A stretch of 19,918 nt of DNA from Roridomyces roridus (taxonomy: Eukaryota > Basidiomycota > Agaricomycetes > Agaricales > Mycenaceae): positions 1 through 19,918 of the forward strand of contig JARKIF010000418.1 of NCBI GenBank assembly GCA_029378245.1. Direction: 5' to 3'. How positions within the stretch are numbered: position 1 is the first letter of the stretch; every line of letters begins with the position of its first letter. The notes under the pieces were generated by a model, which was not told where the DNA came from, made no database searches, and saw nothing but the letters and a program-made list of their open reading frames with translations. Positions 18,579-19,918 of this stretch are shown here, one piece after another. The translations under genes were made by a program, and so were the position numbers.

Positions 18579-19442
18579 TCACCGCGGAGTATAATTCGGC
18601 GGCAAATCATCGCCAGTTTCAACCCTGGCCGTCAACGCTGACTCCACCAGCGCAAGCCGTTCCAACACGGCGCGTAGTTGCGTCTCCGTGGCCGGGGCTG
18701 ATCGTCGAGTGCTACCACTCGAAGAAGACGAGGTAGGCCCCGAGGGACGGACACGAGCGATGAAGTGGACGCGTTGGCTTTTTCCAACATCGCGGCTTGT
18801 ACGGCTATCACCGCTGGCGGCGCGGGCCGATCAGCCGTGAGCGTCGTTGATGATCGTATATCGCCAACTTGGTCGGTTGGGAATGGGGCTGTGGGACGCG
18901 CGATGATTGCGCTCGATGCGGAGACGGAAGCGCCGGCGAGTCCACCACAACATTAGTGCGAACGAGTAAGAGGGCTGAGATGCCACCGACAATTCCACCG
19001 ACGATGAGGGAAGGAGATCTGTGTGTGACGAAGCTGTCATTCGTGGCAGAGGTGGTGGGCGCGGCCGGTAATGTCGCCAAGAAAGAGGTTGATGTGCTGG
19101 ACGATGAGAGTGTAGTCGACTGAAGGATAGTTTTTGTTGATATGTTGGACGATGAGGGTGAGACTGAGTTAGCAGAAGACGTGCTTTCGAAAGTTGATTG
19201 GGGGGGGGGGGGTGGTCTGTGGTAGAGCCGCAAGTGGCTCCGATCCCTCGGAATTGGACTTACTGCCATTGCTCGGGCACCATTGCCTTTGCTCGGGGAG
19301 CCACTGCCATTGCTCAAGCCGTCATTGCTCGAGCCGTTCCCTATCACTCTCCTGGACTTGGTATGTCCGGATCCGTTCCCGGGACTCCGATTCTCCCAGA
19401 CGCCATCACAGTTATTGCCGCAGATATCATTCACGTTGCAGG
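18579..19442 (-). CDS. Membrane protein D: repeat-rich ectodomain, single-pass, PPxY tail; 5' end not found
   Basis: The supported part starts after an acceptor (TTTTAG) at 19443 and reads CNVNDICGNNCDGVWENRS, then Gly/Asn/Ser repeats, a Pro run encoded by a C13 tract, and a Ser/Thr stalk. The helix reads SLIVGGIVGGISALLL, then after a frame change in the helix FALMLWW and TRRRFRLRIER (about 18920-19010). The cytoplasmic part reads PAPPAVIAVQAAMLEKANAS, then ATETQLRAVLERLALVESAL and DDLPPNYTPR, stopping at 18579. Frame changes fall in the helix (near 18955), near 18850 and near 18725. Tail, helix exit and upstream DNA show it is the closest relative of protein C, yet the ectodomain is not the CEPF type. 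The signal-peptide exon was not identified, and upstream exons may lie at 19460-19918. Confidence 0.6.
19200..19212. repeat. G13 homopolymer in the coding region of gene D
   Basis: Thirteen consecutive G on the plus strand encode the poly-Pro stretch of protein D. Any length change here shifts the frame, so its true length decides whether the gene is open. Confidence 0.8.
19263..19345. repeat. Minisatellite in the ectodomain of gene D
   Basis: An imperfect unit of about 18-21 bp built on GCCATTGCTC(GGGCACC) occurs four to five times. The coding strand gives GSSNDGLSNGSGSPSKGNGA, an Asn/Ser/Gly linker likely to be N- or O-glycosylated. Confidence 0.6.
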
Positions 19443-19918
19443 CTAAAAGCCAGAGATGAGCTACGCGCCATCACAGTAGAAAATGAAAACGGACTCCGCA
19501 AGTATGGTCTCAGTTTCACACAAGCTGGATCGCGCTTCCCTTCGGAAGAGACGTAACCGTGCTCCGTCAACGCCAATGGATGGTGGATTACGCCTGAATC
19601 CACAGAAGAGGCTCTGAAGAGATTGAGAGTAAGAGCCTCGTTGGATGCGAGAAGAGTCCACGTACGGTTTCCTCTGGGCTTTCCAGCGCACATCCGAGTG
19701 TCAGACATCCAAACTGGCGGGGGCATGCTGCGCTGCAGCAGCCTCGAGGGTCGTACGTAGTCAAGCGGTAACAGAGGAGTAGTGAGACTCGCGTGGGAGG
19801 CGTCCAGGTCCTCAGCGCACGAACGGCAATCCATCTTGTTCTGATGCGCCACTGCTGCATTCCCTTTTCGTATCCATGCATTGCCAGATATCCGATGGAG
19901 GCAATGTAGATTCTCAAC
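19443..19918. other. Region upstream of gene D, related to the region upstream of gene C
   Basis: It shares GCAGCCTCGAGGGTCGTA (19737) plus a GTAGTCAAGCGGT element (19757) with the region upstream of C. The minus-strand text CGCATCAGAACAAGAT (near 19840) parallels CGCATCAGCACAAGAT (near 18216). No confident coding exon is seen, though an exon for D's signal peptide may be hidden here. Confidence 0.45.
19756..19772 (-). promoter_or_regulatory. Candidate shared upstream element (gene D copy)
   Basis: GTAGTCAAGCGGTAAC follows GCAGCCTCGAGGGTCGTA, as in the gene C copy. Confidence 0.35.

Overview
The window looks like nuclear DNA of a mushroom-forming basidiomycete (Agaricomycetes). Genes are split by many short introns of about 44-62 nt with GT..AG ends and CTNAY-like branch sites, the DNA is moderately GC-rich, and the gene types fit: S53 sedolisin, F-box/LRR protein, CFEM protein, C2H2 regulator, PhoA-type phosphoesterase and serine-rich single-pass surface proteins. 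There is no sign of bacterial or organellar organisation.

Layout. 1-1837 (+): a secreted sedolisin whose 5' end lies outside the window. 2858-about 3651 (+): a Ser/Pro-rich hypothetical gene. About 3740-5065: a repeat-rich spacer with a degenerate roughly 190-215 bp tandem unit carrying a tRNA T-arm-like hairpin; single copies of the hairpin lie at both ends of other genes. 5066-5808 (-): an unrecognised, interrupted gene, divergent from 5890-7492 (+), an F-box/LRR protein. 7850-8525 (+): an unrecognised gene that appears only if a 48-nt intron is removed. 9054-10080 (-): a three-finger C2H2 regulator with four exons. 11500-12753 (+): a CFEM-domain membrane protein. 13419-15139 (+): a secreted acid-phosphatase-like phosphoesterase. 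15248-16222, 16670-17967 and 18579-about 19442 (all -): three more single-pass membrane proteins.

The main discovery is in the right-hand 8 kb. Four neighbouring single-pass proteins (called A-D here) have different ectodomains: CFEM in A, a Cys-Glu-Pro-Phe beta-type domain in B and C, and a repeat-rich one in D. They share one cytoplasmic tail plan: a basic juxtamembrane block of the RRRFRL type (clear in A, C and D), a central block around QAAMLEKAN, and a C-terminal heptad helix ending in a D-L-P-P-x-Y-[T/S] tail. PPxY is the classic ligand of WW domains, including those of Rsp5/NEDD4-type ubiquitin ligases. The cluster therefore looks like a set of surface proteins with exchangeable outer parts and a common inner connector. 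It encloses a secreted phosphatase.

Caution: nearly every gene must change frame at one or more points to read through, often at a homopolymer, while splice sites and catalytic residues are intact. Either the sequence carries many single-base indel errors or the whole neighbourhood is decaying. Gene ends given here are for the reconstructed genes and not for single open frames.
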